This document shows, one piece after another, positions 1 to 7,113 of a stretch of 12,745 nt of DNA. The position numbers were made by a program, and so were the translations under genes. Source of the DNA: G039029935 sp039029935 (GTDB lineage Bacteria; Chloroflexota; Anaerolineae; Caldilineales; Caldilineaceae). The stretch spans positions 1 through 12,745 of the forward strand of contig JBCCFC010000252.1 of NCBI GenBank assembly GCA_039029935.1. Reading direction: 5' to 3'. The stretch's first letter is position 1; each line of letters starts with the position of its first letter. The notes under the pieces were generated by a model that ran no database searches, was not told the origin of the DNA, and worked only from the letters and a program-made list of their open reading frames with translations.

Positions 1-896
1 ATATCTTGGTCTGTTGGTGACCAAGGACAACCGATGATGCTGCCCATGTCAAAGCCAACACGCGCTGCTTCTTGCAGAGATACAACGGTTGACTGACCCC
101 ATGTGCGCAGGATAACCCAATCTGGTTCGCTACGACGAGCAATGTCTGTCCAGATAGCTGATTGTTCCAAGCCCGGCCACTCGATGGGGAACTTTTGCAG
201 TTCAAAGCCCAATTCCTCAGACAGCACTTCCATCAATGGGAGTGTTTCACGGCCATAGTCGATGTCAACATAGACCATAGCGATCTTCTGGTCAGCCATT
301 GCTTCTTCGCCTACCTGGTCAACAATGAACTGTACAGTTGATGCTTCAACCGTCCAGTAGGTTGGTGTTGCCAAGAAGTTGTAAGGGAAGGCCTCGCCAT
401 TGGCCGCAGCCGAGATGCCATAACCAGCGTGCAAAATAGGAATTTTGTCCTCAAATGCACTTGGTGTCACAGCGTAGGTTGTCCCCGTGCTGAATGGATA
501 GAAGGCAATCATGTTACCAGCAGCCTTGACACGCTCGTAGGCTTCCACGCCACGTGGTGTCTCATAGCCAGTCTCGATTTCATGCAACTCGACAGGCCAG
601 CCATCAATACCACCCATTTTGTTGACCAACGTGGTGTAGTCCTGTGCACCGTTACCAACAGGTGTACCTGTGTGCTGGAACGCGCCTGTGCGATAGCCCG
701 CCATACCAATCAAGTATGGAGCCATCTCGCCATCACCAGCATCAGCCGCTTCCTCACCGCCGTCACTCGCTTCTTCAGCCGCAGGTGCAGCTTCTCCGGC
801 TGGTGCGTCTGCTGGTGCAGAACAGCCCGCCAGCAACATCGCAAATACTGCCAACACAGTTAGCAGATTCATGACCGTTGATTTGCTTTTCAACAT
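1..896 (-). CDS. ABC transporter solute-binding lipoprotein (LivK-like, Peripla_BP_6), C-terminus cut by window edge
   Basis: Only the N-terminal 298 residues are present; the frame stays open to base 1. The ATG at 896-894 follows AAGGAG with a 7-nt spacer. Residues 1-25 form a lipoprotein signal peptide ending in the lipobox LAGC (Cys25), so the mature protein should be lipid-anchored outside the membrane. An Ala/Glu/Asp-rich linker follows to about residue 57, and then a type-I periplasmic-binding fold: YLIGMAGYRTG near the start, a conserved GYG stretch after EDKIPILHA, then YGRETLPLMEVL and the PGLEQSAIWTDIARR segment. This pattern resembles binding proteins encoded beside acyl-CoA ligases more than classical LivJ/LivK. 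The substrate cannot be read from sequence. It is the last operon gene visible here and is separated from livM by a repeat-rich gap. Confidence 0.9.
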   Translation of the reverse strand, partial: MLKSKSTVMNLLTVLAVFAMLLAGCSAPADAPAGEAAPAAEEASDGGEEAADAGDGEMAPYLIGMAGYRTGAFQHTGTPVGNGAQDYTTLVNKMGGIDGWPVELHEIETGYETPRGVEAYERVKAAGNMIAFYPFSTGTTYAVTPSAFEDKIPILHAGYGISAAANGEAFPYNFLATPTYWTVEASTVQFIVDQVGEEAMADQKIAMVYVDIDYGRETLPLMEVLSEELGFELQKFPIEWPGLEQSAIWTDIARRSEPDWVILRTWGQSTVVSLQEAARVGFDMGSIIGCPWSPTDQD

Positions 897-919
897 GTAG
901 TTACTCCTTAAGTAGGTAG

Positions 920-1106
920 AAAAATTTTGATTCACCGAAAAGTTGAAGGGTTGAAAAGTTGAAGGGTTGAAAAGTTGAAGGGTTGAATGGGTCAGTTGAA
1001 AATTTCGTACTGACACTCCGTCTTCCCGTATCCTCTCTCCTTCTCTCCCCGTCTCCCTCTCTCTTCTTCATCTCTGCGCTCTCCGCGCATTCTGCGGTAA
1101 AATTCT
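920..1106. repeat. Composite intergenic repeat between livM and the binding-protein gene
   Basis: Three blocks are visible. Bases 937-984 hold three perfect tandem copies of the 16-mer GAAAAGTTGAAGGGTT, that is, octamers GTTGAARR, with a degenerate partial copy after them. Bases about 1020-1070 are a purine/pyrimidine-biased stretch (GAGAGGGAGA-like on the minus strand). Bases 1073-1098 carry a CTCTGCG...TCTGCGGT end that starts about 11 bases past the livM stop. The same three blocks in the same order lie after livH at 2212-2351. A 74-codon minus-strand frame crosses this region but consists only of repeat sequence and is not accepted as a gene. Confidence 0.8.
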
Positions 1107-2192
1107 TTAATAAGAAAACGGCCAAAGTCGGAAATAATCCCGAACGTTTGCCCAGAGTTTTGCTAATCCCATCGGTTCGATGACCAAGAACATGATAATC
1201 AGTGACCCAAAAATCAGTGACTCGGTTCCTGAAATGATACCACTGCTGATGGTAAAGCCGCCAATGCTGCCTATCGCCGTGAGGAGTTGATTGAGGAAGA
1301 TAGGCAGGAAGACGATGAAGGCCACGCCAAAGAAGCTGCCTAGAATGCTCCCCATGCCGCCGATGATCACAACAGCTAACATTTCAATCGATAGGTTGAG
1401 ACTAAATTCGGCGATGTGTGCTACACCAAAATAGATGAAGACCATGAGCGAGCCTGCCACACCCGCGTAGAATGAACTGATGGCAAAGGCCAGCAGCTTG
1501 TACCACGTGATATCATAGCCCAAAATTCGTGCGGCCACATCATGGTCGCGGATGGCAATCCACGCACGCCCGACACGGGTGCGGACTAGATTCATCGCCA
1601 AAATGGTCATCACAGCCAGTATCGCCAAGCAGACATAATATTGCGCTGTATTGCTCTTGATGAGTATGCCAAAAATGTAGAGCGCAGGTGGTTTCAATGT
1701 GTCACCACCCGCCAATGCCAGCCCTGCTGGGGCGAACAACGGTACAGTACGGCTCAACGCCCAGGGCAATGCAAATTGCGCCGCCAACGTCGCCAATGCC
1801 AAGTATAGCCCCTTGACGCGCACGGACGGGATGCCAAAGAGCAGCCCGACCACGGCGGCCATGACACCACCCAAGATCATACTGAGAATAAAGGGCAAAT
1901 CATAGGCATATAAAATGGCGGAGGTATAGCCACCCACCGCCATAAAGGCCCCATGTCCCAAGGATACCTGCCCACAATAGCCTGCCAGCAAGTTTAGTCC
2001 AATCGCTGCCAATGAGAAGATCACAAAGGGCAGGATAATGGCTCGGAACCAGTAGTCTGTGGCGACCAATGGGACGACGCCGATTGCCAGCACTGCGATG
2101 ACGACCATCGACCATCGCGCCAGCGGGACGCGATAAAAGCCCATATCGCCCTGATAGGTTGTTTTGTAGACACCGCATTCACGGTTAATCAT
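1107..2192 (-). CDS. livM: LivM-like permease of a HAAT-family ABC importer
   Basis: This 361-residue inner-membrane protein forms one half of the translocation channel, together with the LivH-like subunit. After a soluble N-terminal tail (INRECGVYKTTYQGDMGF) it is almost entirely hydrophobic, with about 8-10 helices. The family motif is clear at residues about 61-90: AIGLNLLAGYCGQVSLGHGAF. A second conserved stretch, GGMGSILGSFFGVAFI, lies near residues 280-295 and probably contributes to the contact with the ATPase. The start at 2192 is supported by ACGGAG about 7 nt upstream, and the tail is typical of the permease subfamily found with CoA ligases. It lies 166 bp downstream of livH, across a repeat element. 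The substrate is unknown, so the symbol denotes family only. Confidence 0.93.
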   Translation of the reverse strand: MINRECGVYKTTYQGDMGFYRVPLARWSMVVIAVLAIGVVPLVATDYWFRAIILPFVIFSLAAIGLNLLAGYCGQVSLGHGAFMAVGGYTSAILYAYDLPFILSMILGGVMAAVVGLLFGIPSVRVKGLYLALATLAAQFALPWALSRTVPLFAPAGLALAGGDTLKPPALYIFGILIKSNTAQYYVCLAILAVMTILAMNLVRTRVGRAWIAIRDHDVAARILGYDITWYKLLAFAISSFYAGVAGSLMVFIYFGVAHIAEFSLNLSIEMLAVVIIGGMGSILGSFFGVAFIVFLPIFLNQLLTAIGSIGGFTISSGIISGTESLIFGSLIIMFLVIEPMGLAKLWANVRDYFRLWPFSY

Positions 2193-2211
2193 GTGTTTCT
2201 CCGTTTATCTC

Positions 2212-2351
2212 TAACCGCAGAGAGCGCAGAGGGGGCAGAGTTGAAAGGTTGAAGAGTTGAAAGGTTGAAGAGTGTACCTTGTCTCCCCATCTCCCCATCT
2301 CCCATCTCCCATCTCCCCTTCTCTCTGCGTTCTCCGCGCTCTCTGCGGTTA
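2212..2351. repeat. 140-bp MITE-like element with perfect 16-bp terminal inverted repeats
   Basis: TAACCGCAGAGAGCGC at 2212-2227 is exactly complementary to 2336-2351, and the match continues imperfectly inward (9 of the next 13 bases). Between the ends lie two copies of the 16-mer GTTGAAAGGTTGAAGA (2240-2271) and a run of GGGAGAT units on the minus strand (about 2281-2320). It fills the gap between livH and livM, beginning about 8 bases past the livH stop. In the operon transcript the ends would form a long stem. There is no transposase and no clear target-site duplication. Confidence 0.75.
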
Positions 2352-2358
2352 ATTCCTT

Positions 2359-3264
2359 TTATACGCGTTCGATAATCTCGCGTCCAAACAAACCGTATGG
2401 GCGTACCCATAGAACGATGAGCATGATGAAATAGGGGAAGAAGTCTTTTGTACCGCCGCCGATATACGGATCGAGATAGCCCGCTGCTAGGTTTTCGGCG
2501 GCACCGACGAGTAACCCCGCGACCAGTGCCCCAACAATACTTTCGAGGCCACCCATGATGACGACTGGGAAGGCTTTGAATGCCAGCAATGCAATCGATG
2601 CTTGAACACTCAGCCGACTACCCCAAATCAATCCAGCCAACATCGCTGCGACACCTGCGACGCCCCAAACGATGACCCAGAGACGCTTGATGGAGACGCC
2701 CACCGACAACGCTGCTTCGTGATCATCGGACACCGCACGGAGAGCCATGCCTGTGCGTGTATACATAAAGAAGTAGCCTGCACCCGCAAACAGGAGCAAC
2801 GCAATAACCGCACCGACGACATTGACAGGCGAGATGAAAATATCACCTAACATGATTGGTGCTCTAGGGATGCCAATGTTCAAGGTGTAGACAGGCCAGA
2901 TGTTGCTGGTAAAGGTCTGTAAGCCTTCAATAAAAATCGTCAAGCCAAGTGTTGCCATAATCAAGCTGATGATGGGCTGTGCCACCAATGGCCGTAGGAC
3001 CATGCGCTCGACGACAAAGCTCATACCAATCATCACGGCTGCACCAAGCGCAACCGCTGCCCAGATAGGGACGCCCCAGTTAATCAACAGTGCGACCAAG
3101 AAACCTGAGAGCAGTACCATTGCGCCCTGTGCAAAGTTGAGGACGCCCGACGCCTTATAGATAAAGACCAAGCCCAATGCAATCAACGAATATAACATGC
3201 CCGTGAGCAGACCATTGAGCAGCAGGTCGAAGAAGAATGATAGTTCTTTGAGAAAATTTTCCAT
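2359..3264 (-). CDS. livH: LivH-like permease of a HAAT-family ABC importer
   Basis: This 301-residue integral membrane protein of about 8 helices is the second channel subunit of the importer. The diagnostic LivH motif is at residues about 22-50: MLYSLIALGLVFIYKASGVLNFAQG. The C-terminal half carries GGLESIVGALVAGLLVG (around 240-255), the conserved region near the ATPase contact, and the protein ends in the family-typical WVRPYGLFG tail. Its ATG (3264-3262) shares one base with the TAA of the upstream ligase (TAATG), which implies translational coupling; no independent strong ribosome site is needed. Length and motif order match the family, with no sign of truncation. Confidence 0.94.
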   Translation of the reverse strand: MENFLKELSFFFDLLLNGLLTGMLYSLIALGLVFIYKASGVLNFAQGAMVLLSGFLVALLINWGVPIWAAVALGAAVMIGMSFVVERMVLRPLVAQPIISLIMATLGLTIFIEGLQTFTSNIWPVYTLNIGIPRAPIMLGDIFISPVNVVGAVIALLLFAGAGYFFMYTRTGMALRAVSDDHEAALSVGVSIKRLWVIVWGVAGVAAMLAGLIWGSRLSVQASIALLAFKAFPVVIMGGLESIVGALVAGLLVGAAENLAAGYLDPYIGGGTKDFFPYFIMLIVLWVRPYGLFGREIIERV

Positions 3265-5168
3265 TAGTTTGTCACATCCTTGATTTTCAACTCACGCTCA
3301 ATCTCCGATGTCCGTCCATCCTCATAGGTCACAAGCGCGTTGACCACAACATCATCTTTGCCTGTATAGAGGGCGTCCTTAATGTTGGCATATTTCTGCG
3401 CCACAAAGCCACGACGGACCTTGCGTGTGCGTGTCACTTCTTCATCATCTGGGTCTAGCTCTTTGTGGAGAACCAAGAATCGTTTAACCTGTAGCTCTGG
3501 TGAAATCGTCTGGTTGATACGCGCAACTTCATCGTGAAGCAGGTCATAGGTCTCTGCCTTTTGGGCAAGGTCGATATAACCAGTGTAGGCAAGGCTGTTG
3601 CGTTCTGCCCAGTTGGACATGACCTCTAAGTCAATGTTAATCATAACAGAAACAAAGCCTTCATCATCACCGAGTGCCACAGCCTCTTTGACATAGGGGC
3701 TAAATTTAACCTTATTCTCAATGTATTGTGGTGCAAAGACTGTACCATCGGCCAGTTTGGAGACATCCTTCACGCGGTCCACAACCACGATATGACCATC
3801 AGGCTGAATGATGGCCGCATCGCCTGTACGCAGCCAGCCATCAACCCATGAATCGGCATTGGCTTCCTCGTTGTTGAGATATCCTGGACTAACATTAGGA
3901 CCACGAACCAATAGCTCACCACTCTCGCTGATTTTCATATCCACACCATCAACGGGTGGGCCGACCGTTTCTGGATTGACATCGCCATCGCGGTGCATCG
4001 TGCCCAAAGCCCCCGTTTCAGTCATGGCCCAAAGCTGTTTGAGGTTAACACCCATACCGTGAAAGAATAGCAGGATTTCAGGTGCAATGGCTGCGCCCGC
4101 TGTTAAGCCAAAGCGGACACGACGCAACCCCAGTTGATCGCGTAATGGGCCATATACTAAAGGTTCGCCGAGTCTGTGCATCCATCTTTCTTGACCGGTC
4201 AACGGCTCATTGTCCAGTTGTTTCTTTGCAACAGCCATGCCTAAATCGATAAAGTAATTGGCGATTTTTCGTTTGATCCAATCTGAATCTGCCACTTTTA
4301 CCTGCGTCATCGAAACCATGTTTTCCCAGATGCGTGGTGGTGCAAAAAGTGATGTGGGGCCGATTTCCCGAATATCTCGCTGAACGGTCTGTGGTTGTTC
4401 TGGACAATTGGACGACGCCCCCGTAGATATACTAAAGACATAGGACAGTAGGTGATCGCCAGCCCATGCCATCGGTAAATAGGCCATGAGTTCATCCTTT
4501 TCGGTGACAGGCTGAACGGAAACAAACATGTCTGCCGCAGATATCAGATTGGTATGGGTCAATAATACCCCTTTGGGGCGTGAGGTTGTGCCTGATGTAT
4601 AGGGGATGATGGCAATATCGTCACCTTGGCCTTGGTTAACAAGCTTCTCAAAAAGAGTCGTATCACTTTTTGCTTGTTCTTCCCCCATGATTTGAACATC
4701 TGTATAGCTCAATAAATTTGGGTTTTCATAATTACGCATTCCTCGGGGATCATCATAAATTATTTTTTCCATCATAGGAAGCTGATCAAACAACTCCAGA
4801 ATCTTATCAACTTGCTCTTGGTCCTCAGCCACCAACATCTTTACATTTGCATCCTGCAACACATGCTGTACTTCCTGTGCAATTGCATCCTGATAGAGCG
4901 GGACTGGCATTCCCCCTAAGCTCTGTGCTGCCGCCATCGCCCAATAAAGCTGCGGACGATTATCGCCGATAATGCCCAATCGGTCGCCTTTCTTGAAGCC
5001 CAACTTATGCAGCCCCAGCGCAAACGCCGATACATTCTCCAAATACTGCACCCAAGTATATGTCTGCCAAATGCCCAAGTCCTTCTCACGGATGGCAGCC
5101 CGTCGCGGCCACTTCTTGGCATTGCGCAACAACAACTTAGGGAGCGTATCTTGTGCTTGATTGTCCAT
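3264..5168 (-). CDS. AMP-forming acyl-CoA ligase (long-chain fatty acid-CoA ligase type) inside the transporter operon
   Basis: This 634-residue ANL-superfamily enzyme activates a carboxylate with ATP to an acyl-AMP and then to the acyl-CoA. Visible motifs: the phosphate-binding loop TSGTTSRPKG (191-200), LPMAWAGDHLLSYVF (231-245), the adenine/carboxylate motif MTETG (382-386), TGD (448-450), the hinge motif DRVKD (464-468) and the C-terminal domain lysine in TRTRKVRR (Lys583). All key positions are present, so the enzyme is probably active. The C-terminal extension after residue 590 is typical of ligases found in liv-like operons. The start is supported only by a distant ACGGAG about 12 nt upstream. 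Coupling to livH suggests that it acts on the imported compound (vectorial activation). Chain length or aromatic specificity cannot be judged. Confidence 0.92.
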   Translation of the reverse strand: MDNQAQDTLPKLLLRNAKKWPRRAAIREKDLGIWQTYTWVQYLENVSAFALGLHKLGFKKGDRLGIIGDNRPQLYWAMAAAQSLGGMPVPLYQDAIAQEVQHVLQDANVKMLVAEDQEQVDKILELFDQLPMMEKIIYDDPRGMRNYENPNLLSYTDVQIMGEEQAKSDTTLFEKLVNQGQGDDIAIIPYTSGTTSRPKGVLLTHTNLISAADMFVSVQPVTEKDELMAYLPMAWAGDHLLSYVFSISTGASSNCPEQPQTVQRDIREIGPTSLFAPPRIWENMVSMTQVKVADSDWIKRKIANYFIDLGMAVAKKQLDNEPLTGQERWMHRLGEPLVYGPLRDQLGLRRVRFGLTAGAAIAPEILLFFHGMGVNLKQLWAMTETGALGTMHRDGDVNPETVGPPVDGVDMKISESGELLVRGPNVSPGYLNNEEANADSWVDGWLRTGDAAIIQPDGHIVVVDRVKDVSKLADGTVFAPQYIENKVKFSPYVKEAVALGDDEGFVSVMINIDLEVMSNWAERNSLAYTGYIDLAQKAETYDLLHDEVARINQTISPELQVKRFLVLHKELDPDDEEVTRTRKVRRGFVAQKYANIKDALYTGKDDVVVNALVTYEDGRTSEIERELKIKDVTN

Positions 5169-5198
5169 TGTTTCTGTGTACTCCGTCTTGTGCAGTAA

Positions 5199-5300
5199 GT
5201 CGGTAATCAGTATTCAGTAGGTCAGTATTCGGTATTCAGTAGGTCAGTCACTGAATACCAACGCACCGACCACCGACCTACCGAACACCGACCTACCGAC
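5199..5300. repeat. Hairpin-forming repeat between livG and the CoA ligase
   Basis: Direct copies of GTATTCAGTAGGTCAGT lie at 5210-5226 and 5232-5248, and CACCGACCTACCGA is repeated at about 5271-5299. The two halves are inverted relative to each other: 5217-5234 pairs with 5278-5295 over 18 positions, with two mismatches that become G-U pairs only in the minus-strand (operon) transcript. An inner perfect stem, GGTATTCAGT/ACTGAATACC, lies at 5231-5240 and 5250-5259 with a 9-base loop. It may modulate mRNA processing or relative expression; the function is not shown. Confidence 0.75.
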
Positions 5301-5304
5301 AAAC

Positions 5305-6075
5305 CTAAATCTCCGCCTGCGCCCCAAGATAAGCGGTAATCACCTGTGGGTCGGCTCGGACCACATCCGGTGTACCTTGCGCAATTTTGATGCCTTGATC
5401 CAACACCACGACTCGATCCGAAATATCCATGACCACACCCATGTCATGCTCAATGAGAATAATCGGAATCTCCCGCTCCTCATTGACATCCAAAATAAAG
5501 CGTGCCATGTCCTCTTTCTCTTCCACATTCAACCCCGCCATCGGTTCATCCAGTAGCAGGACCGATGGTTGCATTGCAAGGGCGCGACCCAGCTCAACGC
5601 GGCGTTGTAGCCCCATTGGAATCGCCCCAGCCGTTGCCTTGCGAATGTGTTCAATTTCCAAAAAGTCGATGATATCCTCAGCCGCCTCGCGGTATCGCAC
5701 CTCTTCACGCTGTGCCAGACCCCAATAGAGGGCACTGGTGAGGAAGTTGGATTTCATGTGGATATGTGCACCTGTCATGATGTTGTCCAGAACCGTCATG
5801 CCCCGAAAGAGGGCGATGTTTTGGAAGGTGCGAGAAATGCCAAGTTTGGCAATTTGTTCTGTGGGTAGTTGCGTAATATCCTGCCCATTGAGATGGACCG
5901 TCCCCTGATTGGGATGATACCACCCGCTGATGCAGTTGATTAGCGTGGTCTTGCCTGCACCGTTGGGACCGATGACCGCCAGAATCTCCCGATCCTGAAG
6001 CTCCATCCCCACCCCTTGCAGTGCCTTGACCCCACCAAAACTGACATGAACGTCTTGAATATCAAGAACAGCCAT
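5305..6075 (-). CDS. livG: LivG-like ATP-binding subunit of a HAAT-family ABC importer
   Basis: This 256-residue cytoplasmic ATPase powers the importer. Walker A is GPNGAGKT (36-43), the Q-loop is RTFQN (Gln85), Walker B is VLLLDEP (172-178), and the H-loop is IEHDMG (His210). The signature reads IPMGLQRR (152-159) instead of LSGGQ; I recall LPxGLQ variants as common in LivG relatives, so this is not taken as a defect. The insert after the Q-loop (TGAHIH...LYWGL) and the final DPQVITAYLG are LivG hallmarks. The ATG at 6075 has AGGAG about 6 nt upstream. It is the first operon gene, preceded by a promoter and a structured leader. A LivF partner is not in this window. Confidence 0.95.
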   Translation of the reverse strand: MAVLDIQDVHVSFGGVKALQGVGMELQDREILAVIGPNGAGKTTLINCISGWYHPNQGTVHLNGQDITQLPTEQIAKLGISRTFQNIALFRGMTVLDNIMTGAHIHMKSNFLTSALYWGLAQREEVRYREAAEDIIDFLEIEHIRKATAGAIPMGLQRRVELGRALAMQPSVLLLDEPMAGLNVEEKEDMARFILDVNEEREIPIILIEHDMGVVMDISDRVVVLDQGIKIAQGTPDVVRADPQVITAYLGAQAEI

Positions 6076-6098
6076 GAAGTCTCCTAGTTTTCTCTGTC

Positions 6099-6177
6099 GC
6101 TCATATCAAAAAAGTGCGCAAACCGATGATTTCGCCTTTGGGAAATTATTGCGTTTGCACACTTACTGAATATGAGC
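6099..6177 (-). promoter_or_regulatory. Leader hairpin upstream of livG, terminator/attenuator-like
   Basis: In the minus-strand transcript, AAGTGTGCAAAC pairs with GTTTGCGCACTT over 12 bp, with a single G-U pair. An inner AUUUC/GAAAU stem lies within the loop, and the outer stem is followed directly by UUUUU, the layout of an intrinsic terminator. Farther out, GCTCATAT (6099-6106) is exactly complementary to 6170-6177, so the arms span 25 bases each. It lies between the candidate promoter at 6247-6275 and the livG start, so it could attenuate the operon; alternatively it could be a protein-binding palindrome. Confidence 0.55.
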
Positions 6178-6246
6178 CATCTATGTATAGCAAATTTTTT
6201 TGTTGGTAATATTGTCAGACTACGCCGTATGGCAATAGGTGGTGAG

Positions 6247-6275
6247 ATTATACAGGTATGTAAGCAAAATGCCAA
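6247..6275 (-). promoter_or_regulatory. Sigma70-type promoter for the transport operon
   Basis: On the minus strand, TTGGCA (6275-6270) and TATAAT (6252-6247) are separated by exactly 17 bases, a one-mismatch -35 and a perfect -10. Transcription should begin near 6240, leaving a leader of about 165 nt before livG. The site lies just past the stop of the membrane-protein gene, which fits an independent promoter for the operon. Confidence 0.65.
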
Positions 6276-6317
6276 ATTAGTGGGTTGGTTTTTGGGAACT
6301 TTACTGATAGTTGTTCG

Positions 6318-6920
6318 CTAATCTTCCCACAAAACTATTTGCTCGACCTTAACTTCTTTATCGGAACCTAAACACATCTCGACTCGAAATTCTTGGTCCA
6401 TCTTGTAACGACGAATTTCACACTGCGTTTTTTTACATATATCACCACTGTCTTGGTCGTTGACTGTTTCATATTTCCATGAATACACACAATAGCGGCG
6501 CATCTCATCGTTATAATGTTGCTGTATTTCCACGATAGATACATTGGTTTTATAGGTTTTTGTTTGCTGCATTCCCCATGATCCGGTTGGCTCTGTCTCT
6601 GTACTGACCTGAGCATTTAGATATGGTTTGGGTGAGGGCCAAGGAAGAATAGAATAGGCGAATAATCCAACTCCTGTAAGTGTGCAACAAAACAGACTAC
6701 CTAGACTTACGGTGAAGATGAGCCGTGACCTGCTCGTATTCAATGCAAAGACACCGCCAGCTATTGCTCCACCAACGAATCCGGCTGTTCCCAATACCTT
6801 GAGGGCATCTAAGATAAAGCGGCCCTCATAATATATCGGTAAAATCAAGATATTCACAAAACAGAACCCGATGATGCCACCTATTAGTAAGCGAGTGAAG
6901 ATTTTTTTGGATTTTTCCAC
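6318..6920 (-). CDS. Three-helix membrane protein with Cys-containing C-terminal domain, function unknown
   Basis: I do not recognise a named family. The chosen start is GTG at 6920-6918, preceded by AAGGA (6930-6926) with a 5-nt spacer. A longer frame back to TTG at 6992 exists but lacks such a site and would overlap the small ORF upstream. The 200-residue product has a basic N-terminus, helices at about 9-30, 38-60 (Gly-rich) and 67-92, then a soluble domain of about 105 residues after PWPSPKP. That domain contains SIVEIQQHYNDEM, reminiscent of the amphipathic helix in domains with a 'VxxxYxxxL' pattern, and four cysteines (144, 162, 167, 183) that could form disulfides if the domain lies outside. 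Strand and spacing suggest transcription together with the 45-residue ORF. Confidence 0.7.
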   Translation of the reverse strand: MEKSKKIFTRLLIGGIIGFCFVNILILPIYYEGRFILDALKVLGTAGFVGGAIAGGVFALNTSRSRLIFTVSLGSLFCCTLTGVGLFAYSILPWPSPKPYLNAQVSTETEPTGSWGMQQTKTYKTNVSIVEIQQHYNDEMRRYCVYSWKYETVNDQDSGDICKKTQCEIRRYKMDQEFRVEMCLGSDKEVKVEQIVLWED

Positions 6921-6939
6921 TACTGTCCTTGTTTTTGTG

Positions 6940-7077
6940 TTATACTTGCGAATTTTGCAATTTTTGTTGCTGAAACAGGGCTGTTCCACCAATGAAGGCC
7001 AGCGGAATCATTGCCCCTGAGCTTTGCATACTTTCAAGAATTCTCGCTTGCAAATATTCTCGTACATACGACCTCAT
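6940..7077 (-). CDS. Small 45-residue putative membrane-associated protein
   Basis: The ATG (7077-7075) opens a frame of 45 codons ending in TAA (6942-6940). The N-terminal half, MRSYVREYLQARILESM, looks like an amphipathic basic helix. Residues about 22-37 (GAMIPLAFIGGTALF) form a short Gly-containing hydrophobic segment, followed by a polar QQQKLQNSQV tail. The stop lies 19 bases before the GTG of the next gene, and the ribosome site of that gene sits inside the gap, an operon-like arrangement. No Shine-Dalgarno precedes the ATG, but a promoter at 7085-7113 would start transcription at or next to the ATG, so translation may be leaderless. No homolog is recognised; it could be a chance frame. 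Confidence 0.42.
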   Translation of the reverse strand: MRSYVREYLQARILESMQSSGAMIPLAFIGGTALFQQQKLQNSQV

Positions 7078-7084
7078 AGGTATA

Positions 7085-7113
7085 ATTCTATAATAAATGG
7101 CCTTACCTCACAA
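7085..7113 (-). promoter_or_regulatory. Candidate promoter for the small ORF and membrane protein (leaderless geometry)
   Basis: On the minus strand, TTGTGA (7113-7108, 4 of 6 to consensus) and TAGAAT (7090-7085, 5 of 6) are 17 bases apart. Only 7 bases separate the -10 box from the ATG at 7077, so the transcript would begin at or near the start codon. Confidence 0.42.

Noticed and set aside
429..863. Plus-strand 144-codon open frame
   Set aside because: It lies opposite the clearly coding binding-protein gene and has a Cys/His/Trp-rich composition typical of an antisense shadow.
937..984. CRISPR array
   Set aside because: The units are contiguous 8/16-bp tandem repeats without unique spacers, and no cas gene is present.
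901..1125. Minus-strand 74-codon frame between livM and the binding-protein gene
   Set aside because: Its sequence is entirely intergenic repeat (octamers, GGGAGA tract, CTCTGCGGT end) and it overlaps the livM stop; similar peptides arise wherever these repeats occur.
2189..2410. Minus-strand 73-codon frame between livH and livM
   Set aside because: It is made of the MITE-like element and overlaps the end of livH; no independent coding evidence.
5452..5625. livG signature IPMGLQ instead of LSGGQ as a sign of a dead ATPase
   Set aside because: All other ATPase motifs are intact, and LPxGLQ-type signatures are, as far as I recall, common in LivG relatives.
6921..6992. Extension of the membrane protein back to TTG 6992
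   Set aside because: There is no ribosome site before the TTG, the region overlaps the small ORF, and GTG 6920 has AAGGA at good spacing.
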